DNA from: Thereva unica
Lineage: Eukaryota; Arthropoda; Insecta; Diptera; Therevidae
Assembly: GCA_949987705.1 (NCBI GenBank)
Contig: OX465281.1
Location: forward strand, 79,430,543-79,494,542
Direction: 5' to 3'
DNA length: 64,000 nt
A program made the position numbers and the translations under genes. Every line of letters starts with the position of its first letter. Within the stretch, counting starts at the first letter, position 1. The notes under the pieces were generated by a model. That model worked only from the letters and a program-made list of their open reading frames with translations. It made no database searches and had not been told where the DNA came from. Of the stretch, positions 53,615-64,000 are shown piece after piece.

Positions 53615-53974
53615 ATGAAAAAGAAAAGGAAAGCAGATCCGCCTAATGATGCAAACTGCGAATTACCAGAGATCTTTTTTGGAATGTCGAAAGTTTCAGA
53701 TACTTCATATGAAGTTTGGATGCATGAAGACTGCGCAGTGTGGGCTTCAGGAATACATCTAGTTGGAGCCAGAATTGTAGGTCTTGAAGCAGCAGTATGG
53801 AGCAGTACGAGACAGAAATGCAAGATTTGTTCGTATAATGGAGCAGTTATATGCTGCTTACAACATGGTTGTTCTGAAAAAGCTCATATACCTTGTGCGC
53901 GCGCGGAAAGTTGGTCAGTAATGGAAGGAGATTTTAAAATTTTCTGTAATAATCATTCAGTCTTAGTCTCGTGA
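53615..53974 (+). CDS. TCF20/RAI1-like ePHD protein, last exon
   Basis: The acceptor TTTGCCATTTCAG ends at 53614; 119 codons and a TGA follow. After a basic start (MKKKRKADPP) comes the ePHD core: YEVWMHEDCAVWASGIHLVG (His-x2-Cys completing the first zinc site), GLEAAVWSS, CKIC, CCLQHGC, KAHIPCARAES and FCNNH. All expected zinc ligands are visible. In TCF20/RAI1-type proteins this module binds nucleosomes (family knowledge), so a nuclear chromatin role is inferred. The domain ends the protein, as in that family. The ATG at 53615 could in principle start a short protein, but it lacks the first Cys pair. Confidence 0.8.
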   Translation: MKKKRKADPPNDANCELPEIFFGMSKVSDTSYEVWMHEDCAVWASGIHLVGARIVGLEAAVWSSTRQKCKICSYNGAVICCLQHGCSEKAHIPCARAESWSVMEGDFKIFCNNHSVLVS

Positions 53975-54310
53975 AAATAGAAATTTTATACTTGGTGTTG
54001 CATTAGGCTTAAAAACAACGATTTCATTATACATTTTTTTTATAATTTAAGGGAGTTGTTTTGTGATATAAGTCGGTTCATCGCAAAACATTGACCTGAT
54101 GTGAAAACCACTCATATTACTTTATAGTATTAAATCAATTAGAGTAATTAAGCACGGAAATGTTTTAACTTTGTTTATTTATTTATACGCTGTAAATAAT
54201 CAAGTAAACCTAAATTTAATATTTTTAATTACAAACTTAGTTAATTGTATAATATAGAAAAAAATAACTATATACTGTGAGATACTTATAAAAATAAATA
54301 ACATTCAAAA
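53975..54310 (+). other. 3' UTR and poly(A) signal of host gene
   Basis: AT-rich sequence after the stop. AATAAA at 54293-54298 is the best signal; cleavage would be shortly after. Confidence 0.5.
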
Positions 54311-54489
54311 TATGTCAGGAGTTTAAATTATATAAGAGATCTTTTGCATCCATATTGACCACTTTAAAAGAATACGTTGTCAATATGATAAATAATAGAG
54401 CCATGTGTATTTTTGTTTAGATGTGCTTATTATGCAGCTGCCGACTTCTAGCAAACCACTTCTACCATAGCAACAAAAAGCAAGTTTCT

Positions 54490-55680
54490 CAGTGAATCTA
54501 TCAGCGCAGGCCACCCGCAGGTTACTTTTCTGTTTCATTTTATACCTTATATATACTACTTATACTAGTAAAAGCCCGCCATTTTATAAAGGAAAGGGTA
54601 AAGACTCACCCCAGCTTCTACTCCGTCAACTTTTGCCAAGAATTTGTCTGTATATCGTACATTTTTTATTTCAAAATGTGCTCGTCATAACAACGTTTTC
54701 GGAAAAATTAGTGGCGAAACTGCTGGCGTTCCTGAAAGGGGATCGGAGGAATAGTTACAAGAAAAGTGGCCGCTCTTGGGTGAAGGTTATTCGGCAGAGG
54801 ATATTTTTAACGCATATGTATAAAACAGGATTGTTTTTTAACATGATAAAACTCTTAAATTTAAAGTAAAGCAATGTTCTGGAGGAAAACAGCACAAAGC
54901 AAGAATTACAGAGTTGATTGCGGCAAATATGACAGGATTCATAGGAAAGTCGAAAAAAACACGGTGTTTTAAAAACATTCGATCTTTAGCTGCAATTTAT
55001 GAAAGCAATAGCAAGACGTGGATGACCACAGAAATTTTTGAATAATGGCTCCGTAACTGGGATGCCTAATTAAAATTTAAGAAAAGGAAAATTCTTCTCT
55101 TAGTCGATAATTGTCCAGCTCATCCCAAAGTCCGCAATATACCGAGTATAAAACTTGTCTTTTTCCACCAAATGTCCCTTCTATGGACCAGGGAGTAATA
55201 AAGTTTGTGAAAACACAATACATAAAACTGCAATTTTTACAAATGCTTCAGAGCATTGAGAACGGCGAAACTAAAACATTGAAAGTTTTGGACGCGATTT
55301 TGTTAATATCAGAAGCATGGGAGAAAATGACGCAAAGTGTTAAACAACTGCTTTCGTCACGCAGGCTTCAGAGATTTGTTTTTAACATCATCAGACGAAA
55401 ATGGAAAATAATTATAAAATTAATAAGTGCAGCTAACAAACCAAAATAACGGACTTCAGTGATGCTTATTTACACAATACGTTAACGCCGTTAGTACAAA
55501 ATTCATCGTATGATATTTTAGTTACTATAAGCCGCTCATAACTTTTGTGCCAATCCAGTCACCAGAAGAAGCAAGTGAGGTGAACATGATTTAGAAGAAA
55601 TGTTTAATTCAGTAAAGGATTTGGAACATGTCTACTCAAGGTCGATAGACCCACAGGCTTATACTAAATGTGGAGCGATA
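54490..55680 (+). pseudogene. pogo/Tigger-type transposase (DDE_1) pseudogene
   Basis: Pieces in order on plus: a region with GRSWVKVIRQRI near 54766 and an MYKTGLFFN stretch; then around 54880-55060, GKSKKTRCFKNI and TWMTTEIFE followed by a stop; then ILLLVDNCPAHPKVRNI (55090-55140, the catalytic Asp of DDE_1 with the NCPAH signature) and KLVFFPPNVPSMDQGVIK (55147-55205). The 112-codon frame 55111-55449 is the largest intact part. This is the Tigger/pogo/JRK transposase fold. TIRs were not found by eye. Confidence 0.75.
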
Positions 55681-56930
55681 GGTCACGAGACCCTGCAGAG
55701 TTTTAAGCGCTCGTTTGTGCTACAGGGTATACTTTAATCGGTTAAGACAAAATGGCTCTTCGTTGTGCCCAGCATGCCTAGATATGATAAAGGGGCGTTC
55801 AAGTATTACGTAACGCAATTTTTGACCCTCTCCCTCCACCCGGTAACGTTTTTATTCAATTGCTGTGTTGTTTGTGTTTGAACTGGCTGACATTTGTCAG
55901 CGATGAGAAGTCTCTTCGAAGAACTGCTCTCGAAAAAGGAACATACGGCAAAAATATCAATGGAGAGGGAAGGATGCCGAGAGAAGGGAAAGGGAATTTC
56001 AAGGTCGCAGGGTTACCACAATCGCGGCAATATAATCAGTCTCATTAATTAATTGTCACACCTCGTAGGTGTTATATGAATAAATTTTGTTTCGTCCTTT
56101 TCTGTTAAATGATGTTTTAGCTCTACAAATGTTATATCAACATTTCTATTTTTAACCCATTAGTTTAAATTTTTTAACAAGAATTTGTCTCTTGTATAGG
56201 CGCTAATGAATGTTTATATAGGATTTAAAGCCAGGGGATTTAAATTTGGCTGTTATATGAAGACCTATTATCCTTATTAAAGAACTGAAGTACTATTATC
56301 ATCTCTTTTTCTTGTGCCATATTTGTATCCCAAATTTTAGAACGACCATATTTGAAATAAATTTAACGTATTTTCTTAAAATTAAAAATTTAAGAATAAA
56401 TGCATCTGTAGGCATAAAAACAAATAGTTATAACGATATTTTATTAAGAAATTAATGTAATGTTTTAACTTCAATAATTTTTTTTTGTGAGACGAACATA
56501 TATTTTTTCACAATTCATTAAATTTCTAATATATTAATTTATCTTAAGGCGCGTTGTAATTTTTCGAGGTACCGTATTAAATATTAACCCAGGGATCGTA
56601 AATAACTGTTATATTTGTATTTTTGACTTAAAAAATCGAATAGTAAATGTTGTCTGATCTCCATAAAATTTGTACTGCATACTCAGAATAACGAGTTCTA
56701 CACTGTGGTGGGGTTACTTTTAAATTGTATATGTACTTTTATTATAAAACTCAGGTTTAATAGTTAATATAAATTGTAATGTTTTTAAATAAAAATAACA
56801 GAATTAAAAGAGTTTTAGGTCATTAAAAACACTTATTTTTGTTTTTTATTTGCAGTCTTTCAAAACTGTTATAAGAAGACTTTTATTTTTAAAATCAAAA
56901 ATAACTGTTAAAAAAGACTTATTTTTTTCT
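55681..56930. other. AT-rich intergenic sequence
   Basis: The only landmark is GGGGCGTTCAAGTATTACGT near 55793, which looks like the end of a MITE known from insects; no matching second end was found. Otherwise no supported feature. Confidence 0.35.
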
Positions 56931-56951
56931 GTCTTGCATAAAATTGACTAA

Positions 56952-57347
56952 TTGACACTAAAAATTGTTGCAAACATCGCAACTTGGGTGAATCACCATC
57001 TTTCTCCCTATGCCGACGCGTTTCGAATGCGATCTCGTTGTGGCAAGCAGAGTGGACTGATTATCGCCAAATTCTCAGGACAGCGCGAAGCAAAGGCGTT
57101 CATGCTCGCTTTAAAGGTAAATAGAAAGCAAAAATTTCCTCTCCATGAGCGGGATGGTTTTACGGCCGACTCTCCTGTGTTTGTCAACGAAAGCTTTTTG
57201 CCTGCCAACAATAATCTGTTGTAAAAGGCCTTAAAATTACCTAGGCTAGGTTTGCTGTTTTCTGCATCAACCAGTGATGGCCTTGTGAGAATCAGGCGAA
57301 AGAAAGATGACAACTTTACCATCTTGCATAATATTAATCAACTGTAA
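56952..57347 (+). pseudogene. ORF1 C-terminal domain of a CR1/Jockey-like LINE (FP-like)
   Basis: The frame reads SGLIIAKFSGQREAKAFMLA, then VFVNESFLPANNNLL, an in-frame stop at 57222-57224, then KALKLPRLGLLFS..DGLVRIRRKKDDN to a stop at 57345-57347. This is the C-terminal fold of LINE ORF1 proteins that resemble the baculovirus FP protein ('LxPxNxxLLxxAK..' core). One stop codon kills it. The endonuclease that follows belongs to the same element. Confidence 0.65.
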
Positions 57348-57689
57348 TGCCCATCAACCGAGACATTGGAGTCGCGCACTGATAACGTCTAATGGATCTT
57401 TGTTTTTGATAATTTTGGTATTTATTATTTAATAATTTTTCAGTTTTTTTTTGTTTGTATTTCTCTCTTCTTTAGTGTTTAGCTCTTAAGTTTAATGCTT
57501 TCCAATAGTTTAAATTTTCTATTACTCTGTACTTTTTATTGTTCGTTATATATTCATGCTCTTTCCCGATTAAATGCTGTTCTTTCGTGGTCGACTTGCG
57601 CTTCTTGTTGGTGTTTATTGTTTCGTCTTGTTAGTCTGTTATTAAATGTCATATAATTTTAATTGCGAGGACGGGGTGACAACATTAGT

Positions 57690-58180
57690 GAAATTTTTTA
57701 GCCCGAACTGTACAGGTTTTAATACCTGTCTTCTAAATTCGCGAAGCATTCGTCCGAAAATTGCACGCTATATTTATATGTGAAAGTTGGCTTAACTCTT
57801 TTATTCCTTCCTCCATCGTATCCATTGGTGGTTACAAATTAATCCGTAATGATAGGCAAGATCGCGTCGGCGGGGGAGTTGCTATATACTTACGTGAAAA
57901 CTTAATGTCTAAAATTGTCGGATTCTCTAAGCAACCGGGAATTGAATTTCTATGTGTTGAAATTTCTAATGGTACTGATAAACTCCTTGTCGGCGTTTAC
58001 TCTCTTCCGGGCCTGTTTAACCCTGCTAATGCTCACGAACTTGTCGAATGTCTTGAGAACATTTTGGTTGGAGGTGACTTTAATGTTAATCTATTGAAAC
58101 AGTCAACCTTACAAAGCTCATTTCGGTACACCATGCATTCTCTTGGTTTGGAGGTAATTAACGTGCTCCCCACATATTTT
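57690..58180 (+). pseudogene. Endonuclease of the same CR1/Jockey-like LINE
   Basis: The frame reads AIFICESWLNSFIPSSIV, NDRQDRVGGGVAIYLREN, then ILVGGDFNVNLLKQST and LGLEVINVLPTYFN. This is the LINE apurinic endonuclease up to before its last catalytic block. It resembles the endonuclease of the element at 48601 but is a different copy. After ~58180 the element is cut by other sequence; the RT is missing. Confidence 0.7.
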
Positions 58181-58311
58181 AATTGTAGTGTATTTTGTTA
58201 TGCGGAGAAGCTCTTTTGCTTCTTCGCCTGATTGTAGGTTTAGGTGTTACACCTAGACCTCTGTTGAGTTGTGCTATAGGTGATACACCTAAGCACAATA
58301 AATGTTATTTA

Positions 58312-60640
58312 AGATACACAAAGTGACCTGGGTATCGCCCGATGGTAGGACGAGAAATCAGATAGATCATGTGGCCGTAAGCCGCAGATGGAGAACTATC
58401 CTTGAGGATGTCAGGAGTTTCAGGGGAGCAGACACTGGAAGCGACCACCATTTGGTTGTAGCAACTATTCGCCTTAAAATCGCCGCAATCAGAAACGTAC
58501 AACGCGATGCTATAAACCGTAGACGGTTCAACGTAGAGCTTCTGCGGGAGAGCGTTAAAAAGCGGGAATTTGCTGGAAACCTACAGCAAATATTAAACCA
58601 GCACAACGTTTCTGACGACACAAATATTGAAGAGCTGTGGAGTAGGACAAAGGGCGCAATATTGACGGCTGCGGAAACGAGCATCGGTTATGTCCAAAGA
58701 AACCAGCAACACTGGATCTCGGACACAACCTGGCAAAAAATAGAACGCAGGAGAGCCCTAAAAAATAACGTAAACTCTACAAGCGATCCCGAAAGACGTT
58801 ACCAACTTGAACGGGAATACTCCCAATTACACCGGGAGGTAAAGAGAAGTGTCCGGCGTGATAAAAGGCAGCAGATAAATGAGCTCGCAGAAAAAGCGGA
58901 AAACGCGGCAAACACAGGCAACAGTAAGGTGCTGTACCAAATCACTAAACAGCTCTCGGGAAAGCACTCTAATAAAAAGCATGCCGTGAAGAGTGCGGAT
59001 GGAAGGCTGCTGTGCAGCGACGAGGAGCAGCTCCAAAGATGGAGAGATTACTTCTTCGCCGCCCTGAATGGTTCATTTACACAGGAACCTCAGGAAACCA
59101 GCAACAATGCACAGCCAATTCGAATCACCACCCGGGCCCCATCCAAGACGGAAATAGTAACCGCAATTCATGCGATGGCCAATGGTAAAGCAGCTGGAAA
59201 AGATGGCATCCCGCCAGAATTGTTGAAAGCCGACTCAAGCCTCATAGCAGATGCGCTTCAGCCAATCCTACAAATAGCATGGAACACCTGTACCTTTCCG
59301 GAGGATTGGACGGAAGGTATCATAGTCAAAATACCAAAAAAGGGGGACCTAACAATATGCAACAACTGGAGAGGCATCTGTTTACTATCTACTGTGGGCA
59401 AAATTTTGTCCCACATATTACTATCTAGGATAAGTGAGGCAGTAGACCGAACGCTTAGGAGGCAGCAGGCCGGATTCAGGAAGGGCCGCTCATGTATTGA
59501 TCATATCAACACCTTACGAATTATAGTGGAGCAGTCTACTGAATTCCGATCCCCCCTTTACCTTGCTTTCGTAGATTATGAGAAAGCGTTCGACTCGGTC
59601 AATAGGAGCTTTATATGGCAGGCACTACGGCGACGTGGACTGCCTGATAAAATAATAGAATTGATAAAAGCCCTATATAACAATTCCAAATGCAGAGTTC
59701 TCCATAATGGAAAATTATCCGACAGCTTCGAGGTGAGCTCAGGAGTACGACAAGGATGCCTACTCTCGCCTTTACTATTTCTTATAGTAATAAATGACAT
59801 CCTTGTCGGCGCTCTAGATAGTAGTACCGGCGGAATACAATGGGGTTTGTTAGACCGCCTTAAGGATCTCGACTACGCAGATGATATCTGTTTGCTGGCC
59901 CACAGACACCAGGACCTCAAAAACATGATTAACAATTTGGCAACAGAAAGTAGTCCAGCAGGCTAAACCCAACTAAAACTAAAGAAATGAGGATAAATGC
60001 AAACACCATTGAACGGACTGCGCTGAATAACCGTGACGTGGAACTGGTCGATAAATTCTGCTACCTCGGTAGTATTATTACCGAAAATGGCGGTGCAGAA
60101 GAAGATGTCAGTTCCAGAATAAATAAAGCACGAGGCGCATATGCATGCCTGTTCCGCATATGGAGATCAACAGAGATTTCAACTAACAACAAATTGCGGC
60201 TGTTCAACTCCAACGTGAAGGCAGTACTTTTGTACGGTTGCGAAACATGGAAAGTCACCCAATTCATCACAGGGCGCCTACAAGTCTTCATCAACAGATG
60301 CCTTCGTCGTATCCTAAAAATCCGCTGGCAAGATAGAATTTCAAACGAAGAACTATGGCGCCGTGCCGGCCAAGAAAGGATAGACGACCAAATCAGGCGA
60401 AGGAAATGGAATTGGGTAGGCCACACCTTGCGACGCGAAAACGAAAATCTAGCCAAACAGGCCCTTGACTGGAATCCGCAAGGATCCCGTCGAGTAGGAC
60501 GACCTAGAACAACGTGGAGGAGAACCCTACTAGCAGAAGCCGCAACAACTGGGAGATCCTGGTCGGAGCTGAGAGCTGTCGCGCAAAACAGAGTCCGCTG
60601 GAGGGCAACTGTTTCCGCCCTATGTCCCATGAGGGATTAA
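58312..60640 (+). pseudogene. EN-RT polyprotein of RTE-like LINE
   Basis: Frame 58302-59966 holds the endonuclease end (TRNQIDHVAVS, GSDHHLVVA with catalytic Asp-His), a long helical linker, and RT: CNNWRGICLLSTVGKI, AFVDYEKAFDSVNR (A), GVRQGCLLSPLLF (B), DYADDICLLAH (C). After one frameshift near 59960 it continues from 59987: VDKFCYLGSIITENGG, VLLYGCETWK, WVGHTLRRENENLAKQAL and VGRPRTTWRR, ending CPMRD. This is the normal RTE/BovB-like arrangement. Apart from truncation it has a single defect. Confidence 0.85.
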
Positions 60641-60667
60641 AGGAGCGCAATGATGATGATGATGAAA
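58312..60667 (+). mobile_element. RTE-like LINE, 5'-truncated
   Basis: Starts inside the endonuclease (TWVSPDGRTRNQIDH), runs through RT and C-terminal region, and ends in (ATG)n at 60648-60664, the kind of short-repeat tail found on RTE elements. Almost intact coding. Confidence 0.8.
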
Positions 60668-60670
60668 AGG

Positions 60671-61017
60671 TGTTAATAACACACTCAAGCTTCGATTCCT
60701 TTGGAATGAATGAATTTATTTACAGATAGTACAGATATTTATACCTATGACTACAATTACAAAAATTTACAAATTAAATATAATAATAAATCAATACATA
60801 AACAAAATAGCATAAACTTAACATATTCAATTTGAATTGCTGCGTAAACAATTATTGCCCAGGTAATATACAAAATTGCTACCCAAGCAGAATTGTTTCC
60901 ATAAAATCGAAATATTTTTGATCCATCGCGGCTGGAGCGGAAGAGTCGTCAAATTACATGTGCGCGTGTTTTGATCGTTGTTTGTTGGTTGACGATAATT
61001 TTTTGCATTTCTTAACA
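60671..61017 (-). repeat. 3' LTR of BEL/Pao element 2
   Basis: Ends are placed at TGTTAATAACA and CTTAACA because the polypurine tract lies immediately inside (TCTTCCCCCGCC on plus). Length 347 bp. The partner LTR is outside the window, so this is inferred. Confidence 0.6.
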
Positions 61018-62830
61018 TCTTCCCCCGCCTTGACCAGCTTCTGGGCAATTGATGAGTTCAGTGGTCGATTGCAAACCGACTGCCAAATGAAAATCTTGGG
61101 GCTGGAATTGGTCTGTCTCTGGATGTCTCCTTCTTTTTGTAGCACTTGATGATCAATAGACGTTGTTAATACAACAATTACAAGGGCTGTGTATCCGAAT
61201 GCAAGTTGGTGTGTGTTGTTTACATCTATTTTATGAGGAAGAACTTCCTTCCCTCTCAGGTCTTGGATTTGTTGCTGTAAATTCTTAATTTCCTCAAAAT
61301 TACGATGAGTGATAGGTGCCGCGAATTTAAGGAGAGGCTCCTGACTTTCCAAATGCAATAAATCTGTGAGATTTTGTGTAGGATTGAACGAAGACTTCAT
61401 TGATTTTGGATAAACGTTGTGGGACTGCAATGTCAGATGATCTTGCCTAAGTTCGCAATTTATTCCCATACTCAAGATTCCTGTTCCTTGAAGAGCTTGT
61501 TGAGCAGTGGTATCGCCACAAATGATTGTGACAACCGTGGTTTTACGCACAGAGTAAATTCATTTGTTGGGGTTGTATAGCTGAATCCATTTAGGGAGTT
61601 CTTCGGCGTTGATTATTTCACAATTGTTGGTGGGCTCGAGGTATGTGATGAGATTGAGCTCGCAGGAGCTGACGTTTGCACCTTTGCGATAAATTGGGTG
61701 TTATTGAATGCACATATGATCAGATTCGCCGATGGTCTCACATAGCGCGAATTCCTGCTTGTTGAGTGGATAGTATTTGTCCTTGTGTAGATTGATCACT
61801 AGGAATTCGGCTGATGGCCTAATAGCCATGAATGTTCCGATGACTATGACGGGTACAGGTATTAGATGATACAGTTCGAATTCTTCAAATGCAAACAGTG
61901 GAAGTCTTATTTGAAAGATAATATATTTGCTTGTAGCTCGACCCTGTATTTTCATAAGCCTGTATAGCTGAAGCAAGTTGTCTGGTCTTGCAGGTAGTCT
62001 CAGTGTTGATGGTAGATAGTCTTTTATGGTGGATAGTTGTTCCCTTACTTGCTTGGGAGACAGGAGCTGAGGATTTACCTTTCCATGATGGGTGTCAATT
62101 AGCACGGTTGTAATTGCCATCTGAGACCGTTGATAGTTCATTGTCATTAAAGTCAGTTGTACTGCCAACATGGAAAATGCTTCTGCCACCTTTTGTTGAT
62201 AAAGTTCGTCTGAAATTTTATTGACTTGATCGTCAATAAGTCTTAGGTGCTTATTAATAGCTTCTAGCTGCATCTCTATTTCCTGATGATCCTGTTTGAA
62301 TACGTTCAGGGTGGAATCTATGAGAGATGTCTGATTTTTGATCAGATCTAAAAGGTGGTTTTCATTGCTCCGTATGTTGTCTATTGTGGCTGATAGTTTT
62401 TCGGCATATTCCGAATCGAGGACCCCAAATAGTGCTCCTGCAATATTTCCAACGATGTTTAGTAGGGCTCGCTTTAATCTTTTGGGCGCGATGGGTTGCA
62501 GTAATTCGTTGTTGCTGGTGAGTTCTTGTGATATCCGAACAAATTGATTGATGATGATAGAGCAGTGATTCGTGTCTTTGTGTGAATTGCAAAGTTTGCG
62601 CAACTTGTCAATACCAACGGTTATTGCAGCACCCTCCTTCCAGGAACCTTCCATATTGTAGTAGACAATGAGTGACCACTCGTTCCTGATTAAATTTGCT
62701 GTGCCGAGGTTTTCGAAGTACATTCCTGATTGTGAGTTAAATGGCGTAACTTCAACTGCAGATTGTCCCAGGATTGGTAGGATGAGGCAAGTTAGGAGAA
62801 ATGTGCTGATAGCTGAACTGGTTGATGGCC
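60954..62830 (-). pseudogene. Envelope-like gene of BEL/Pao element 2
   Basis: Minus strand. A hydrophobic signal-peptide-like stretch lies near 62765-62815, followed by an extracellular part. A basic furin-like site KRLKR at ~62469 is followed by a hydrophobic, glycine-containing segment, then a long heptad-rich helical region. After a frame break near 61700, a second frame (60954-61550) has a membrane-spanning segment near 61170-61215 and a basic tail. This layout is that of the baculovirus F-like fusion envelope found in insect endogenous retroviruses (family knowledge). The break near 61700-61550 inactivates it. Role in this copy: none expected. Confidence 0.7.
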
Positions 62831-63975
62831 GCATTCGTTTAGCCTTGTGTTGTGTCTCGTTATCTGTGGCTGGTCTTGCGTTAATGTTGCCTTTGAGGGA
62901 TTCAGTTGACTCTTCTGTTGTGCACGTTTCCTCCGTTTCAATTGGCAATGGAGCTAGTTTGTGGATTGGTCGTCTCAGTGTTCCTGAAGTGGTCTTGACG
63001 TCAGCAACTCGCACCAATCCGTCATCTCCTTGGATCGTCCAAGTTGCCATTTCAATGGTGGTAGATTGTCTTCCTTTATTAACACCATCATGCCTGGCTT
63101 GGCATTTTGACCTTGTTGTCTCCACTTTTGTCTTTGTTGAAGTTCACACAGGTATTCATGAGACCATCGCCGCCAGAACTCGTGTTTGATATGTGATACC
63201 AGCTTCCATCTTCTGATAAGATTGACATTTTGTGGAACAGCATTTGGGTCCACAATTGTGGTGAGTGGTTCCCCAATTAAGAAATTACCAGGGGTTAGAG
63301 CTGCTAAGTCGTTGGGATTAGCAGTTAATGGCGTTAAAGGCCTTGAATTTAAGATAGCTTCAATTTCTGCGGTTACGGTTCTTCAAAGGTAAGTGCAGCT
63401 GAGGCTACTGATCTTCGTAATAATGTCTTGGCTGACTTTACCGCAGCCTCCCATAGACCTCCAAAATGAGGTGCTCGAGGAGGAATCATGTGGAAATCTA
63501 CTCCTTTTGTTTGGCAAAATGAGACAATTTTTTGCTGTGAGACAGAAAAGTATATGGAGTCCTGGAGCTCCATAAGCTGGTTTTTGGCACCAACAAAATT
63601 TGTTGCGTTGTCACAGTGGAGATTTCGGCAATTCCCTCTTCTGGCTATGAATCGTTTGAGTGTTCCTATGAAGGCCTCTGTAGTTAGGTCACTTGCGACC
63701 TCTAGGTGAACGGCCTTTGTTGCAAAACAACAGTAGACGGAGATGTATGCTTTCTGAGGTCGCTTTCCTCTTAGCTTGAAGTGTGTCTCTATCGGGCCGC
63801 AGAAATCTACCCCAGCATTTACGAAAGGTCTGGCAGGTTGAACCCTCATTGTGGGTAGATTTCCCATCATTTGTGTCATAAGTTTAGGCTTCACCTTGTT
63901 ACATCGGACACAGAGTTGCACGATCGCTCGGGCCATGTTTTTGCCTTTGATAGGCCAATAGCGTTGCCTTGTCAT
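62831..63975 (-). pseudogene. BEL/Pao integrase, element 2
   Basis: Frame 63373-63975: zinc site Cys pair (CVRCNKVKP), core with VDFCGPIETHF (Asp), LHCDNATNFVG (Asp) and APHFGGLWEAAVKSAK (Glu). A frameshift near 63375 leads to the C-terminal domain (62975-63253 and the start of 61701-63125: LIKEDNLPPLKWQLG, then GLVRVADVKTTSG and RPIHKLAPLP). From 63125 the integrase C-terminal frame continues without a stop into the envelope frame. The N-terminal side runs off the window edge near 64000. Confidence 0.8.
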
Positions 63976-64000
63976 TGCCAGAAGACCTTGTGGCCCAACA

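Larger units (their letters stand above)
60671..64000 (-). mobile_element. BEL/Pao-type LTR element 2 with envelope-like gene (3' half)
   Basis: Minus strand, entering from the right edge. It contains integrase (63126-63975), an envelope-like gene (~60954-62830), a purine tract (complement of 61018-61028) and the 3' LTR (60671-61017, TG..CA on the plus strand as TGTTAATAACA..CTTAACA). The left LTR edge abuts the RTE tail. It is an endogenous, broken copy of an insect retroelement. Confidence 0.8.

Noticed and set aside
54492..54869. Independent 125-codon gene after the host 3' UTR
   Set aside because: Its end continues into Tigger/pogo transposase sequence; the first part is AT-rich read-through.
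57900..58097. 60-codon frame overlapping the LINE endonuclease
   Set aside because: Alternative frame of the endonuclease, with no family features.

Overview
This is an AT-rich arthropod genomic window, almost certainly from an insect. The evidence is spliced host exons with GT-AG introns (one of 49 bp), full BEL/Pao, I-type, RTE, piggyBac, hAT, Tc1 and PIF/Harbinger content, and a tRNA-headed SINE. The insect order cannot be resolved from sequence alone.

Host gene: one real cellular gene runs left to right through the window. Its exons are 3603-4579, 4629-5408 and 53615-53974. It starts upstream of the window and ends at a stop codon at 53972-53974, with an AATAAA signal at 54293. The last two exons together carry an extended PHD (ePHD) zinc module of the TCF20/RAI1 type, so the product is probably a nuclear chromatin-associated protein. 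The first zinc-binding Cys pair is encoded in exon 4629-5408. The partner His-Cys pair and the PHD part lie in 53615-53974, so a 48.2-kb intron splits the domain.

The intron (5409-53614) is almost entirely mobile DNA. 5.5-12.6 kb: stacked foldback/MITE palindromes and a 4.3-kb element with ~460-bp inverted repeats. 13.3-16.8 kb: a Harbinger deletion derivative and several MITEs. 17.5-38.06 kb: one ~0.8-kb palindromic element that has received in turn an 8.1-kb I-like LINE (17512-25625), an 8.6-kb minus-strand BEL/Pao element (25829-34412) and a 3-kb Sola-like DNA transposon (34938-37984). Each of these holds further nested insertions with readable target-site duplications. 39-42.6 kb: hAT and Harbinger MITEs, SINE pieces and coding-frame tandem repeats. 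42.6-46.25 kb: a minus-strand non-LTR element split by two MITEs. 46.26-48.37 kb: a three-armed foldback with a GC-rich MITE. 48.6-52.6 kb: a plus-strand Jockey/CR1-like LINE split by a Harbinger element that keeps a MADF gene remnant.

Downstream of the host gene (54-64 kb) are a pogo/Tigger transposase pseudogene, the ORF1/endonuclease part of a CR1/Jockey-like LINE, a nearly intact 5'-truncated RTE-like LINE, and the 3' half of a minus-strand BEL/Pao element with an envelope-like gene, which runs off the right edge. Nearly all transposon reading frames are broken by frameshifts, stops or insertions. No CRISPR, no rRNA and no free-standing tRNA gene were seen.
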